A stretch of 64,000 nt of DNA from positions 1 to 64,000 of the forward strand of contig NZ_VNKO01000015.1 of assembly GCF_008033445.1 (NCBI RefSeq). The letters are read 5' to 3'. Of this stretch, positions 36,082-43,245 are shown one piece after another. This stretch comes from Vulcaniibacterium gelatinicum (GTDB taxonomy: Bacteria > Pseudomonadota > Gammaproteobacteria > Xanthomonadales > Xanthomonadaceae). Made by a program: the position numbers and the translations under genes. The notes beneath the pieces are model-generated. The model made no database searches. It was not told where the DNA came from and saw only the letters and a list, made by a program, of their open reading frames with translations. Every line of letters starts with the position of its first letter. Position 1 is the stretch's first letter.

Positions 36082-36749
36082 CCATGCCCACCCCCGAGAT
36101 GCTGCGTGTCGCGGCCGGCGCAGGCCTATCAGGCGGCGCGGCAGCAGTCTGGCTGGCACTGGCCGCCGCCGCAGCCGAGCGGCCCGATGGCATCGCAGCC
36201 TTGGGCGATTCGGCCCTGGCGGCGGCGACCGGCCGGGGCAGCGCGACGATCGCACGCGCACGCCGCGAGCTCATCGCGGCCGGCCTGGTCGAGCAGGTGG
36301 CACCTGGCGGCACATCGCGCGGCGGCCAGCGCACCCCGGCGGCATATCGGCTCATCGCGCGGTGGCAGGCGGCCATCCAGCCCACTGCCGGAGACCGACC
36401 TCGAGCCCCCGCGCCGCCCCCAAGCAACGTGCACCACGGCGTGCTGGCACGCGATGCCGGTGATCGCGCGTGGATCGCAGCCGCGGTCGCCGCTCACGGC
36501 GCGACGGCGGTCGAGGCCGTGGCTGCTGAGTACACGGCAGCCCACGGCGCGCCGCCGCTGCCCTCGCGGCTGCGTGGACGGCTGCCGCTGCGCCCTCAGG
36601 TCCCGATCTCGGCTCCGACGCCAGCAGCGGCGCATCCGCCCGCTGCCGAGGTGATCGCCCGTTTCCGGCCGGCGCGGCCGGCAGATCCGGCCCATGTCGC
36701 CGCGCAGCTGCACGCGATCCGCGCCGAGCTGGCGGGGCGGTCGCGGTGA
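36078..36749 (+). CDS. Winged-helix protein, possible replication or transcription factor
   Basis: 223 residues. Residues about 20-90 form a winged helix (AVWLALAAAAAERPDGIAALGDSALAAATGRGSATIARARRELIAAGLVEQV) in the style of replication-protein or MarR-like HTH domains. The rest is Ala/Pro-rich with a conserved-looking DRAWIAAAVAAHGATAVEAVAAEY block. It is coupled to the previous gene by ATGA. It may be a minimal initiator using one of the repeat arrays, but nothing proves it. Confidence 0.58.
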   Translation: MTMPTPEMLRVAAGAGLSGGAAAVWLALAAAAAERPDGIAALGDSALAAATGRGSATIARARRELIAAGLVEQVAPGGTSRGGQRTPAAYRLIARWQAAIQPTAGDRPRAPAPPPSNVHHGVLARDAGDRAWIAAAVAAHGATAVEAVAAEYTAAHGAPPLPSRLRGRLPLRPQVPISAPTPAAAHPPAAEVIARFRPARPADPAHVAAQLHAIRAELAGRSR

Positions 36750-36801
36750 GCACGGCGTGTCCGCCATGACGCGATATCCCGATACGCACACAGGAGGATC
36801 C

Positions 36802-37059
36802 ATGACGCGGATGCTTGGCTACTTGATGACTTTCGCAGCCGCGGCGGCGGGTGCTAGTCGCCTGCACCACGAGGTGCAGGCGCTCGCCGATCAGTACGTC
36901 CGCGGCATCGCGGTGGCCGTGGCGCAGGTCCGCTCTGGGGCTGCGCCGGTGGAGCCCGGCTGCGAGCACCAGCTCGCCGCGGCGGCGGCCGATGCGCACG
37001 AGGCAGTGCGCGCATGCCTCGGGCTGCGGCACGAGCGCGAGGTGCCTCATGCCCCGTGA
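36802..37059 (+). CDS. Small membrane-associated protein
   Basis: 85 residues. N-terminal hydrophobic segment (MLGYLMTFAAAAAGAS) and a helical soluble part with two cysteines. A perfect AGGAGG (36792-36797) lies four bases before ATG 36802, one of the best ribosome sites in the element. It overlaps the next gene by 11 bp and begins the membrane row. No family recognised. Confidence 0.6.
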   Translation: MTRMLGYLMTFAAAAAGASRLHHEVQALADQYVRGIAVAVAQVRSGAAPVEPGCEHQLAAAAADAHEAVRACLGLRHEREVPHAP

Positions 37060-37879
37060 CCTGCGATCCCTCGCCCAGACGATGCTGCGGCGCCCGCTGC
37101 TGCTGGTACTGGCGACGCTCGGCCTGCTGTTGCTCGGCGCGCTGATCCTCGGCGTGATCGGTTCGGCCGCGGCGCCGCCGGTCGTCACGCCTGAGCCGAC
37201 CCGTCAGCCCGCAGCACGACCGGCCGATGCACCGGCCCCGCCAGCGTCTGCGCCGCTACAGGCGCCGGTCACCGCGCAGTCCACGGCGCCCAGCCGCCCG
37301 CCACCGATGCCGAGCGCGCAGCCGTCGGTGCAGTCCACGGCGAGCGACAGCACCGTCATGCTGCGGGCAGCGGCGCTGCCGCTCGAGGCGCTGCCGGCGC
37401 CAGAGCCCGGCTACGAGGAGATCGTCGAGCAGTCGCCTGACGACGGGCAGACGTGGGTGGCCATCGCACATCGCACGGTGCCGGGCCACGGGCTGGCGGC
37501 GATAGACGCCGCCGCCGCGCGTGATGCTGCCGACATCGCCGATGAGCGCGACATCCGCATCCGCCGCATCGGCTGGGCGCGCATCGAGGACGGTGGCGAG
37601 ATCGTCGCCGTCGCGCGGATCGCGAACCCGGCGTTCCCGTGGGGGTACGGGGCGGGATGCGCTGTGATGGTCTCCGGCGTCGCCGTCGCTCGCGCGAGGC
37701 CCGGCGCGACCGCCAGTGCTGCCGTCGGGCTGGCGCGCGGCTGGCATCCGCTCGAGCTCGCATGCGAGCGGCTGCGCGGTCGCTGGACAGCGACGCTCGC
37801 GCTGCGCAGTCAGCGCGACGAGCTGCCGGTGGTGCCGGCGCTCTTTCTGCCGCCGCGTGGCGGCGGAGACCCGCCATGA
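37049..37879 (+). CDS. Single-span envelope protein with proline/alanine-rich linker
   Basis: 276 residues. One membrane span (about 15-40, LLLVLATLGLLLLGALILGVIG), a Pro/Ala/Ser-rich linker (about 45-115) and a folded C-terminal domain (GYEEIVEQSPDDGQTWVAIA ... ALFLPP) that should lie in the periplasm. The architecture recalls inner-membrane proteins that reach across the periplasm (TonB, VirB10), but no sequence match to VirB10 is visible. Coupled by ATGA to the AAA+ gene. Confidence 0.65.
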   Translation: MPRDLRSLAQTMLRRPLLLVLATLGLLLLGALILGVIGSAAAPPVVTPEPTRQPAARPADAPAPPASAPLQAPVTAQSTAPSRPPPMPSAQPSVQSTASDSTVMLRAAALPLEALPAPEPGYEEIVEQSPDDGQTWVAIAHRTVPGHGLAAIDAAAARDAADIADERDIRIRRIGWARIEDGGEIVAVARIANPAFPWGYGAGCAVMVSGVAVARARPGATASAAVGLARGWHPLELACERLRGRWTATLALRSQRDELPVVPALFLPPRGGGDPP

Positions 37880-39261
37880 CGCCCGACATCCAGCGCATCG
37901 CCGGACGTCTGCTGCTCGGTGCGCTGCTGCTGACGCTATTGTTGCGCGTGCTCCCGTGGCTGCTGCTCGCCGCTGTGGGGCTCTTCGGCGGCGCGGCGCT
38001 GTTGCTGGTGCTGCGGCCGGGCCCGCCGTGGCTGGCGCTGGCCGCCGAGTACATCGCCGGCCGCCGTGGCTGGCGCCTGGCTTGGGCATCCCTGGTGTGG
38101 GGGCTGACTGTGGGCGGGGGCGGGTACCTGCTCGTCGCCGGCCTCGCGCAGGTCGCCAGCGGCGAGCTCGGCCACGGCCTAGCCCGCTTCGCGGCCGGCC
38201 TCGCACTGACAGCGGTGGCGATAGCTCCCCCCTACATCCACTCCGGGAGACAGGACATGCCCGACTATCTGCAGTTGCTCGGCCCTGGCGGGCTCGATGC
38301 CGTGCGGCAGGCGCTCGATGGTGTAGCCGTCGCGGCACCCATGACCGCCCCGGCAGATCTCGCCGCGCGGCTGTGCGCGCGCGTCCTCGGTCAAGACGAC
38401 ATCATCGAGGACGTGGCCGCCACGGTCAGCCGGCGCCTGCGCCTGCGTCGGCCGGGTAGGCCGGTCTGCGTGCTGATGTTTGCCGGCGCCACCGGCGCCG
38501 GCAAGACCGAGCTGTGCAAGGCACTGGCCGACGCGCTGGACGTGGAGCTCGTCCGAGTAGACGGCAATGAGATGACAGACGCCCACTCCGTGCAGCGGCT
38601 GATCGGCGCGCCGCCGGGGTATGTCGGCTCCGACCAGGGCGGCCAGCTGACTGGCGCCATCGCCCGCGCTCGCCGCGGCGTGCTGCTGCTCGACGAGATC
38701 GAGAAGGCACACCCGCGGGTCATGGACGTCCTGATGGGACTGCTGGATGAGGGCCGCCTGACCGAGCAGAGCACCGGTACGACGGTGGATGCCCGCGATT
38801 TCGTGGTCGTGATGACGACCAATGCCGCCCACCAGGACATCGCGGCGATCGCGCGCGACGAGCCGGATCCAGTGGCGAGGGCGGCGCGGGTCAAGGACGC
38901 GCTGCTGCGCTACTTCCGGGCCGAGCAGCTCGCGCGCATAGACGCGATCTATCCATTCCGGCCGCTCGACTTCTGCGCCCGGGTGGCGCTAGTGCTGCTG
39001 CTGCTCGCGCGCTTCGCGCACGAGGCCGGCGTCGAGATCGCGCCCGGCGGCGTGGATCCGCGAGCGGTGGCCGAGGCGCTGGCGGCGCAGGCCAAGGTCG
39101 CAGACTACGGCGTGCGCGAGTTCTCGCGGGCGCTTGAGGCGGCGGTGATGGACGGGCTGCTCACGGCCCGCGAGGCCGGCGCGCGCCAAGTCCGGATCGG
39201 GGTTGGCGGCGACGGCCGGATCGTGGTGCAGGCGGATCGGGTGACGCGGTCAGCGCTCTAG
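37876..39261 (+). CDS. Membrane-anchored Clp-type AAA+ unfoldase
   Basis: 461 residues. Residues about 8-120 hold three or four membrane spans. Residues about 165-450 are one AAA+ ring of the ClpA/ClpB second-domain type: Walker A GATGAGKT (204-211), substrate-gripping pore loop GYVG (248-251), Walker B LLLLDEIEKAHP (D273, E274), sensor-1 N316, an Arg-finger region (ARIDAIYPFRPL) and sensor-2 R414 in YGVREFSRALE. There is no Clp N-domain, no first ring and no ClpP-binding IGF loop that I can see. It should unfold proteins at the inner face of the membrane. Its place beside the coupling ATPase and relaxase suggests a transfer role. Confidence 0.85.
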   Translation: MTPDIQRIAGRLLLGALLLTLLLRVLPWLLLAAVGLFGGAALLLVLRPGPPWLALAAEYIAGRRGWRLAWASLVWGLTVGGGGYLLVAGLAQVASGELGHGLARFAAGLALTAVAIAPPYIHSGRQDMPDYLQLLGPGGLDAVRQALDGVAVAAPMTAPADLAARLCARVLGQDDIIEDVAATVSRRLRLRRPGRPVCVLMFAGATGAGKTELCKALADALDVELVRVDGNEMTDAHSVQRLIGAPPGYVGSDQGGQLTGAIARARRGVLLLDEIEKAHPRVMDVLMGLLDEGRLTEQSTGTTVDARDFVVVMTTNAAHQDIAAIARDEPDPVARAARVKDALLRYFRAEQLARIDAIYPFRPLDFCARVALVLLLLARFAHEAGVEIAPGGVDPRAVAEALAAQAKVADYGVREFSRALEAAVMDGLLTAREAGARQVRIGVGGDGRIVVQADRVTRSAL

Positions 39262-39310
39262 CGATGTCCGCGGGGTGCGGATATGGGGCATCCATGATGG
39301 AGATCTCGCG

Positions 39311-39814
39311 ATGCGCCTGTCCGCTCTCGTTCTGTTTGCCGCGCTTGCGCTGGCGGTGTCCCCCCGTGTCGTTGCGGCCGAGCCGGCCCGGTCGGCGGTG
39401 ACAGCGATTGGCGTCCACCTGTGGACGCACCATGTGGACGGTCGCGCAGGCTGCCTGCGGCACGCCGACGGCTGGGGGTGGTACGTGTACCCGTGCCGCG
39501 ACCGGACGCCGGGCCTCTACGTCCGACTCGCTGATCGCTGGATCGTCGGCGGCTACGAGAACAGCATCGGCCGCACGAGCGTCTATGCCGGCCGCACCTG
39601 GACGATGGTGGAGGTGCTGGATGGGCGCGTGGCGCTCGACGTAGCGCTCGGCGCGGTGACCGGCTACGACCGGGCCAGCGTCGAGCCGATGGTGGCGGCC
39701 TCGGTGCGCGTCGCGCTGGGCGAGCGGGTGGCGCTGCGCCTGCTGCCGATCCCGAGGATCCCGAGGCGCACCGAGACGGCGGCGGTCCATGTGGCGGTGG
39801 AGGTGCGGTTGTGA
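39311..39814 (+). CDS. Secreted protein, phage-type 'Y-x-NS-x-GR-x-SVYAG' family
   Basis: 167 residues with a signal peptide (about 1-23). The mature part has paired cysteines (GCLRHADGWGWYVYPCRD) and NPG/GLYVR-like then VGGYENSIGRTSVYAGRTW, a pattern I associate with small uncharacterised proteins of phages and plasmids. Beta-rich and possibly outer-membrane or periplasmic. It is coupled to the next gene by GTGA. Confidence 0.6.
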   Translation: MRLSALVLFAALALAVSPRVVAAEPARSAVTAIGVHLWTHHVDGRAGCLRHADGWGWYVYPCRDRTPGLYVRLADRWIVGGYENSIGRTSVYAGRTWTMVEVLDGRVALDVALGAVTGYDRASVEPMVAASVRVALGERVALRLLPIPRIPRRTETAAVHVAVEVRL

Positions 39815-40089
39815 TTTCGCGCGCCCTCGTTGTTGACTTGCCGTTTTCGCCCGCGCCCACGCTGTATCTGTGGCGGGATGCGGGTGCGCACTCCGTCCGT
39901 GCCGGTCTCGTCGAGGACGGGCACGTCGTCATCGCCAGCACCGGCACAGCCGAGCTCCTACACAACGGCGCAGAGGTGGTGTCGCTGCTGCGTGTGGGCG
40001 AGGTGGAGGTACCGCTGCAGCCTGAGGCGGCCGATGCTGTGCTGGCCTGGCTCCAGGACGGCCTGGCCGGGCAGGAGGGCGCTGCATGA
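39811..40089 (+). CDS. Small hypothetical protein
   Basis: 92 residues from GTG 39811, overlapping the previous stop. No signal peptide or span. Beta-strand pattern (PTLYLWRDAGAHSVRAGLVEDGHVVIAS, VSLLRVGEVEVPLQPE) ending in a helix. Its end overlaps the coupling-protein ATG. No family recognised. Coupling on both sides supports it as a real gene. Confidence 0.55.
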   Translation: MISRALVVDLPFSPAPTLYLWRDAGAHSVRAGLVEDGHVVIASTGTAELLHNGAEVVSLLRVGEVEVPLQPEAADAVLAWLQDGLAGQEGAA

Positions 40090-41891
40090 GCCGGCGCACC
40101 TACGCCGAGGAGGGCCTGATCGGCGCGCTGTTCGGCGGCGCTGCGGGCGCCGCCGTCGCGCTGGGGGTGTTCGGTCTTGGGGGGGGGGCCGAGGCGCTGC
40201 TGACCGCGCTAGGTCGGCCGCCGCGACCGGAATGGGCCCACTGGTGGGCAGCAGCCTCACCCCTGGCACGCATCGGGGCCGCCATCGGCCCGTGGATGGC
40301 GCTCGGCTGCGGGCTGGTGGGAGCGGTGATCGTCGGCTGGCTGCTGGCACGCCAGGCAGACGAGTGGCACGTGCGCGGGCTGGTGTACGACCCCGACCCG
40401 GAGAGCTTCCGCTCGGCGCTGGCGCAGGCCGAGCGGACGCACTTTTCGGCCGCGCAGGCGGCCGGCACGGTGACCGGCCTCGAGATCGGGGGCGTGGAGC
40501 TGTCACGCGCTCGGGAGACAGCGCACATGCTGGTGGTGGGCCTGCCCGGCGCCGGTAAGACCACCCTGCTGTACGCGATCGTCTCCCAGGCGCTCGCCCG
40601 AGGGGATCGTGTACTGGTCCACGACCCCAAGGGCGACTTCGTCGCCGAATTTTCCGCCGGGTTGCCGGCTGAACGCGTGGCCCTGCTGGGCCCGTGGGAC
40701 GCACGGGCCCGCCCGTGGGACATCGCCGCGGACGTTGCCACGCCCGCGGCGGCCGACCAGCTCGCTCGCGCCTGCTTTCCCCGCGAGGACGCGGGCGCCA
40801 ACCAGTTTTTCGTTCATGCAGCGCGAGAATTGCTCGCCGGCCTGATCCGCAATCTGCAGCAGCGTGGCGCCCCGTGGGGGTGGGCCGACCTCGCTGCACT
40901 GCTCAGCGGTGGGCCGGAGGCCATCATCGTGGCGGCCCACGTCGGCAACCCGCTGTGCCGGGTGCAAGTGCCCGACGCCGCGCATCCTGGCAGCCGCGCC
41001 GTGCTGGCTGAGCTAGCGACGGGGGCGGCGTGGATGCCGGGCTATGCCGGTGCGTTTGCGCCGACTGCGGCGCCGTTCTCGGTTCGCCGCTGGGCGCTGG
41101 GGCAGTCGCCCGAGCGCCTGGTGGCGCTGAATGCCGATGCCCGCTACTCGGCCCGCGCCGAGCAGGTGTTCGGCGGGCTGCTGGCGGCGCTGGCCGATGC
41201 TGTGGCGAGTCCGGCCATGCCCGAGCGGGCGCCCGATGCGCCGGGCATCTGGCTGGTCGTGGACGAGCTGCCGCAGCTATCGCCGGCAGCCCAGGCGGCG
41301 CTCCTGCGCATCGAGGAGATGGGCCGCAGCCGCGGCGTTAGAGTAATCAAGGCGCTGCAGGATCCGGCGCAGCTGCGCGCCCAAGCGGGCGCAGACAAGG
41401 CCGAGGCGGTGAAGTCCATGCAGCAGACCCGTGTCTATCTGCGTCTGGCGACGGCGGCCGCAGCCGCCGTGTGCAAGGACTTGGGAGATCGTGAGATTGA
41501 GCGCCTCGAGTTCCCGCTGACCACGGGCCAAGGCAACAAGCGGATCATCCGCGAGCGCGCACCCGTGCTGCGGGTGGACACGCTGATGGGGCTGCAGGTG
41601 CTGCGCGACCGGACGCCGGGCGTCGAGATGGTGGTCAGCATCGGTGACCGCCTGGGCAGGCTGATCCAGCCGTTCCCGGCGCGGCCGGCCGTGACCGCCC
41701 CTGCGCAGGTGCCCAACCCGCGATGGGATGCCGTGGCGCCGCCTGTCTTGCCGCCGGCCGACCCATCGGCGACTAGTACGACTGCCCCTGTGCCAGAGGC
41801 CGTGCACGACGGGTCGCGTGCCGAGCCCGGCGGCGATGCGCCGGTGCCGGCGCCGAAAGGTGGGCATGACGACCCCCTGGCAGACTGGTGA
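40086..41891 (+). CDS. Type IV coupling protein (TrwB/TraD-like ATPase)
   Basis: 601 residues. Two N-terminal spans (about 10-30 and 65-88), then the RecA-like DNA pump: Walker A GLPGAGKT (152-159), VLVHDPKGDF, ANQFFVHAARELLAGL, Walker B WLVVDELPQL (D393, E394), then SRGVRVIKALQDPAQL and the C-terminal RERAPVLR. The layout matches TrwB of R388. It brings the relaxase-DNA complex to a mating channel. A run of ten G (40189-40198) lies in its codons 35-38. The C-terminal tail is Pro/Asp-rich. Confidence 0.87.
   Translation: MSRRTYAEEGLIGALFGGAAGAAVALGVFGLGGGAEALLTALGRPPRPEWAHWWAAASPLARIGAAIGPWMALGCGLVGAVIVGWLLARQADEWHVRGLVYDPDPESFRSALAQAERTHFSAAQAAGTVTGLEIGGVELSRARETAHMLVVGLPGAGKTTLLYAIVSQALARGDRVLVHDPKGDFVAEFSAGLPAERVALLGPWDARARPWDIAADVATPAAADQLARACFPREDAGANQFFVHAARELLAGLIRNLQQRGAPWGWADLAALLSGGPEAIIVAAHVGNPLCRVQVPDAAHPGSRAVLAELATGAAWMPGYAGAFAPTAAPFSVRRWALGQSPERLVALNADARYSARAEQVFGGLLAALADAVASPAMPERAPDAPGIWLVVDELPQLSPAAQAALLRIEEMGRSRGVRVIKALQDPAQLRAQAGADKAEAVKSMQQTRVYLRLATAAAAAVCKDLGDREIERLEFPLTTGQGNKRIIRERAPVLRVDTLMGLQVLRDRTPGVEMVVSIGDRLGRLIQPFPARPAVTAPAQVPNPRWDAVAPPVLPPADPSATSTTAPVPEAVHDGSRAEPGGDAPVPAPKGGHDDPLADW
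40189..40198. repeat. Homopolymer of ten G inside the coupling-protein gene
   Basis: Encodes Gly-Gly-Gly plus the first base of Ala. Slippage by one base would cut the protein at about residue 40, so on/off switching is possible. Sequencing error should also be considered. Confidence 0.6.
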
Positions 41892-42472
41892 TCGCCGTGC
41901 GCACCGTGCTGAAGCTGATCGTGGTCGCCATACTCGCGGCCATCGCATATGTGTACTACGGGCTGGTATTCCCGGCGGCGTTGGCCGCCGTGGTGGCGGT
42001 AGTGTTGTTCGGCGCGCTGGCGGTGGCGGCGCTGACCGGTCGGATCCCCTGGCGGCTGTTGCTCGCGGGTGGGCCTGTGGTGGCGGTCTGGCCGGCCGGG
42101 GCCCTGCTGGCGGAGTGGCTGATTGCGGCGGGCGGCCTCACCCCACGCTGGGGGCTGGCAGCGGGATGGAGCTGGGTGCTGCCCCTGGCAGCACACAAGA
42201 TCGAGGCGGCTCTCGCCGAGAGGCGCGACCGCGCCCGCGACTTGGGCGGGCTGGTGATGGGGTCTATCTGCCTGTACCTGGTGGTGGTGCTGGGTCTATA
42301 CCGGCCCGATGCGGCCGGTGCCGCCGCGGCGGCCCTCGGGACTGCGGCGGCGACGCTGACGGTGCGGGAGCACCTGCTGCTCGGTCCGGCACCTCGCGCC
42401 GTGCTGGCCCTGGTGGCCGGTCTCGCCGGGCTGAGTGCGGCCCTGCTGGGTCTCCGCGCATGGCTGTCCTGA
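41888..42472 (+). CDS. Polytopic membrane protein of the transfer row
   Basis: 194 residues from GTG 41888, overlapping the coupling-protein stop (GTGA). Five or six hydrophobic segments with a short charged loop (HKIEAALAERRDRARDL). No family recognised. It is the last gene before the oriT-like region, and strong GC hairpins follow. It could be a membrane partner of the coupling protein. Confidence 0.6.
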   Translation: MIAVRTVLKLIVVAILAAIAYVYYGLVFPAALAAVVAVVLFGALAVAALTGRIPWRLLLAGGPVVAVWPAGALLAEWLIAAGGLTPRWGLAAGWSWVLPLAAHKIEAALAERRDRARDLGGLVMGSICLYLVVVLGLYRPDAAGAAAAALGTAAATLTVREHLLLGPAPRAVLALVAGLAGLSAALLGLRAWLS

Positions 42473-42551
42473 CCGCCTAGGCCGCCGGCGGGCAGGGCGG
42501 GACGGTCGCCGCCGTCCTGCATTCGGCCCTATCGGGCCGAACCCCTCCCTT

Positions 42552-42574
42552 CCCCGGCCGCTGTGCGGCCGGGG
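42552..42574 (+). terminator. Strong GC hairpin, likely end of the membrane-row transcript
   Basis: CCCCGGCCGC-TGT-GCGGCCGGGG, 10-bp perfect stem, 80 bp after the last gene of the row, preceded by the smaller hairpin at 42522-42541. No T tract, so intrinsic termination is uncertain. Confidence 0.45.
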
Positions 42575-42741
42575 CCCCGTCGGGGCCGGGCGCCCGGTGC
42601 GGCCGGCCGGCGGCGCCATGGCGATGGCGCGGGCGGTCGCAGGTCAGCAGGGTCAGCAGAGGCTACTCCTGCTCCGCAGTGAGTCCTCGCGTGCGCTCGG
42701 AGCACACCCTCCGCACCCTGCGGTGAGCGCACGCGCTGCCG

Positions 42742-42930
42742 CGCGAACTCGCAGCGCCGGCCATCGGCGTGCAAGTCGTTGGCGCCGCGCGCGAACTCGG
42801 GCGAACTCGCAGGGCGGCGCGGGGGCGTGTCCGCAGACAGCGGATATGTCTGTTGCGAGCGTCGCGAACTCGCAGCGCCGGCCATCGGCGTGCAAGTCGT
42901 TGGTTTCGCGCGCGAACTCGCGCGAACTCG
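42742..42930. repeat. Duplicated 41-bp repeat with six GCGAACTCG boxes
   Basis: A 41-bp segment (42742-42782) recurs exactly at 42863-42903, 121 bp later. GCGAACTCG occurs at 42743, 42791, 42801, 42864, 42912 and 42922, i.e. two sets with spacings of 48 and 10 bp. The last box ends 9 bp before the RHH gene. This is the form of a binding array for an accessory relaxosome protein. Confidence 0.85.
42834..42852. repeat. Short inverted repeat, candidate nic-side hairpin
   Basis: CAGACA-GCGGATA-TGTCTG lies between the two long repeats. TATGTCT at its right arm is loosely like the R388 nic region (TATTGTCT), but the match is short. Confidence 0.3.
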
Positions 42931-42939
42931 GGAGGGCGC

Positions 42940-43245
42940 ATGCCATTGGCAACGAAGACGACACATCTCCCGGCCGAGCTACTCGGCCAGGTCGAGCGCT
43001 ACGGCGCTGTGCGGGGGCTGTCCACCTCGGGCGCCATCCGGGCGCTGGTGGAGGTGGGGCTGCTGGCCGTGGCGCAGGCTGAGCGGCGCGAGGCCGAGGC
43101 CGAAGCGCTGGCCGAACTGCTCGGTGACCGGCTGGCGGCGGTCGAGGGGCGCCTGGCGGCACGGCTGGACACCGCGCTGACCCGGCTCGACCGGGTGCGC
43201 GATGCGATCATTGGCCTGCCCTGTCGGGGCAGGGAGCGCGGCTAA
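42940..43245 (+). CDS. Ribbon-helix-helix relaxosome accessory protein (TrwA/TraY-like)
   Basis: 101 residues. The N-terminal TTHLPAELLGQVERYGAVRGLSTSGAIRALVEVGLLAV is a ribbon-helix-helix domain, and the rest is a coiled coil (EAEALAELLGDRLAAVEGRLAARLDTALTRLDRVRDAI). Size, fold and position directly before a MobF relaxase match TrwA/TraY-type proteins. These bind oriT, help nicking and repress their own promoter. The six GCGAACTCG boxes just upstream are its likely sites. GGGAGG precedes the ATG. Its TAA shares an A with the relaxase ATG. Confidence 0.8.
   Translation: MPLATKTTHLPAELLGQVERYGAVRGLSTSGAIRALVEVGLLAVAQAERREAEAEALAELLGDRLAAVEGRLAARLDTALTRLDRVRDAIIGLPCRGRERG

Larger units (their letters stand above)
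42473..42939. other. Non-coding oriT-like control region
   Basis: 467 bp between the membrane row and the relaxase genes. It contains two hairpins (42522-42541; 42552-42574 with 10-bp arms), a 10-bp inverted repeat GCGTGCGCTC at 42689-42698 / 42725-42734, two long direct repeats, and the short inverted repeat CAGACA/TGTCTG (42834-42852). Frames crossing it on either strand are made of these repeats. Confidence 0.7.

Noticed and set aside
42529-43180. Frames of 90-170 codons on both strands over the oriT-like region
   Set aside because: They repeat the same peptide twice because of the 41-bp repeats, overlap the RHH gene, and lack start signals.
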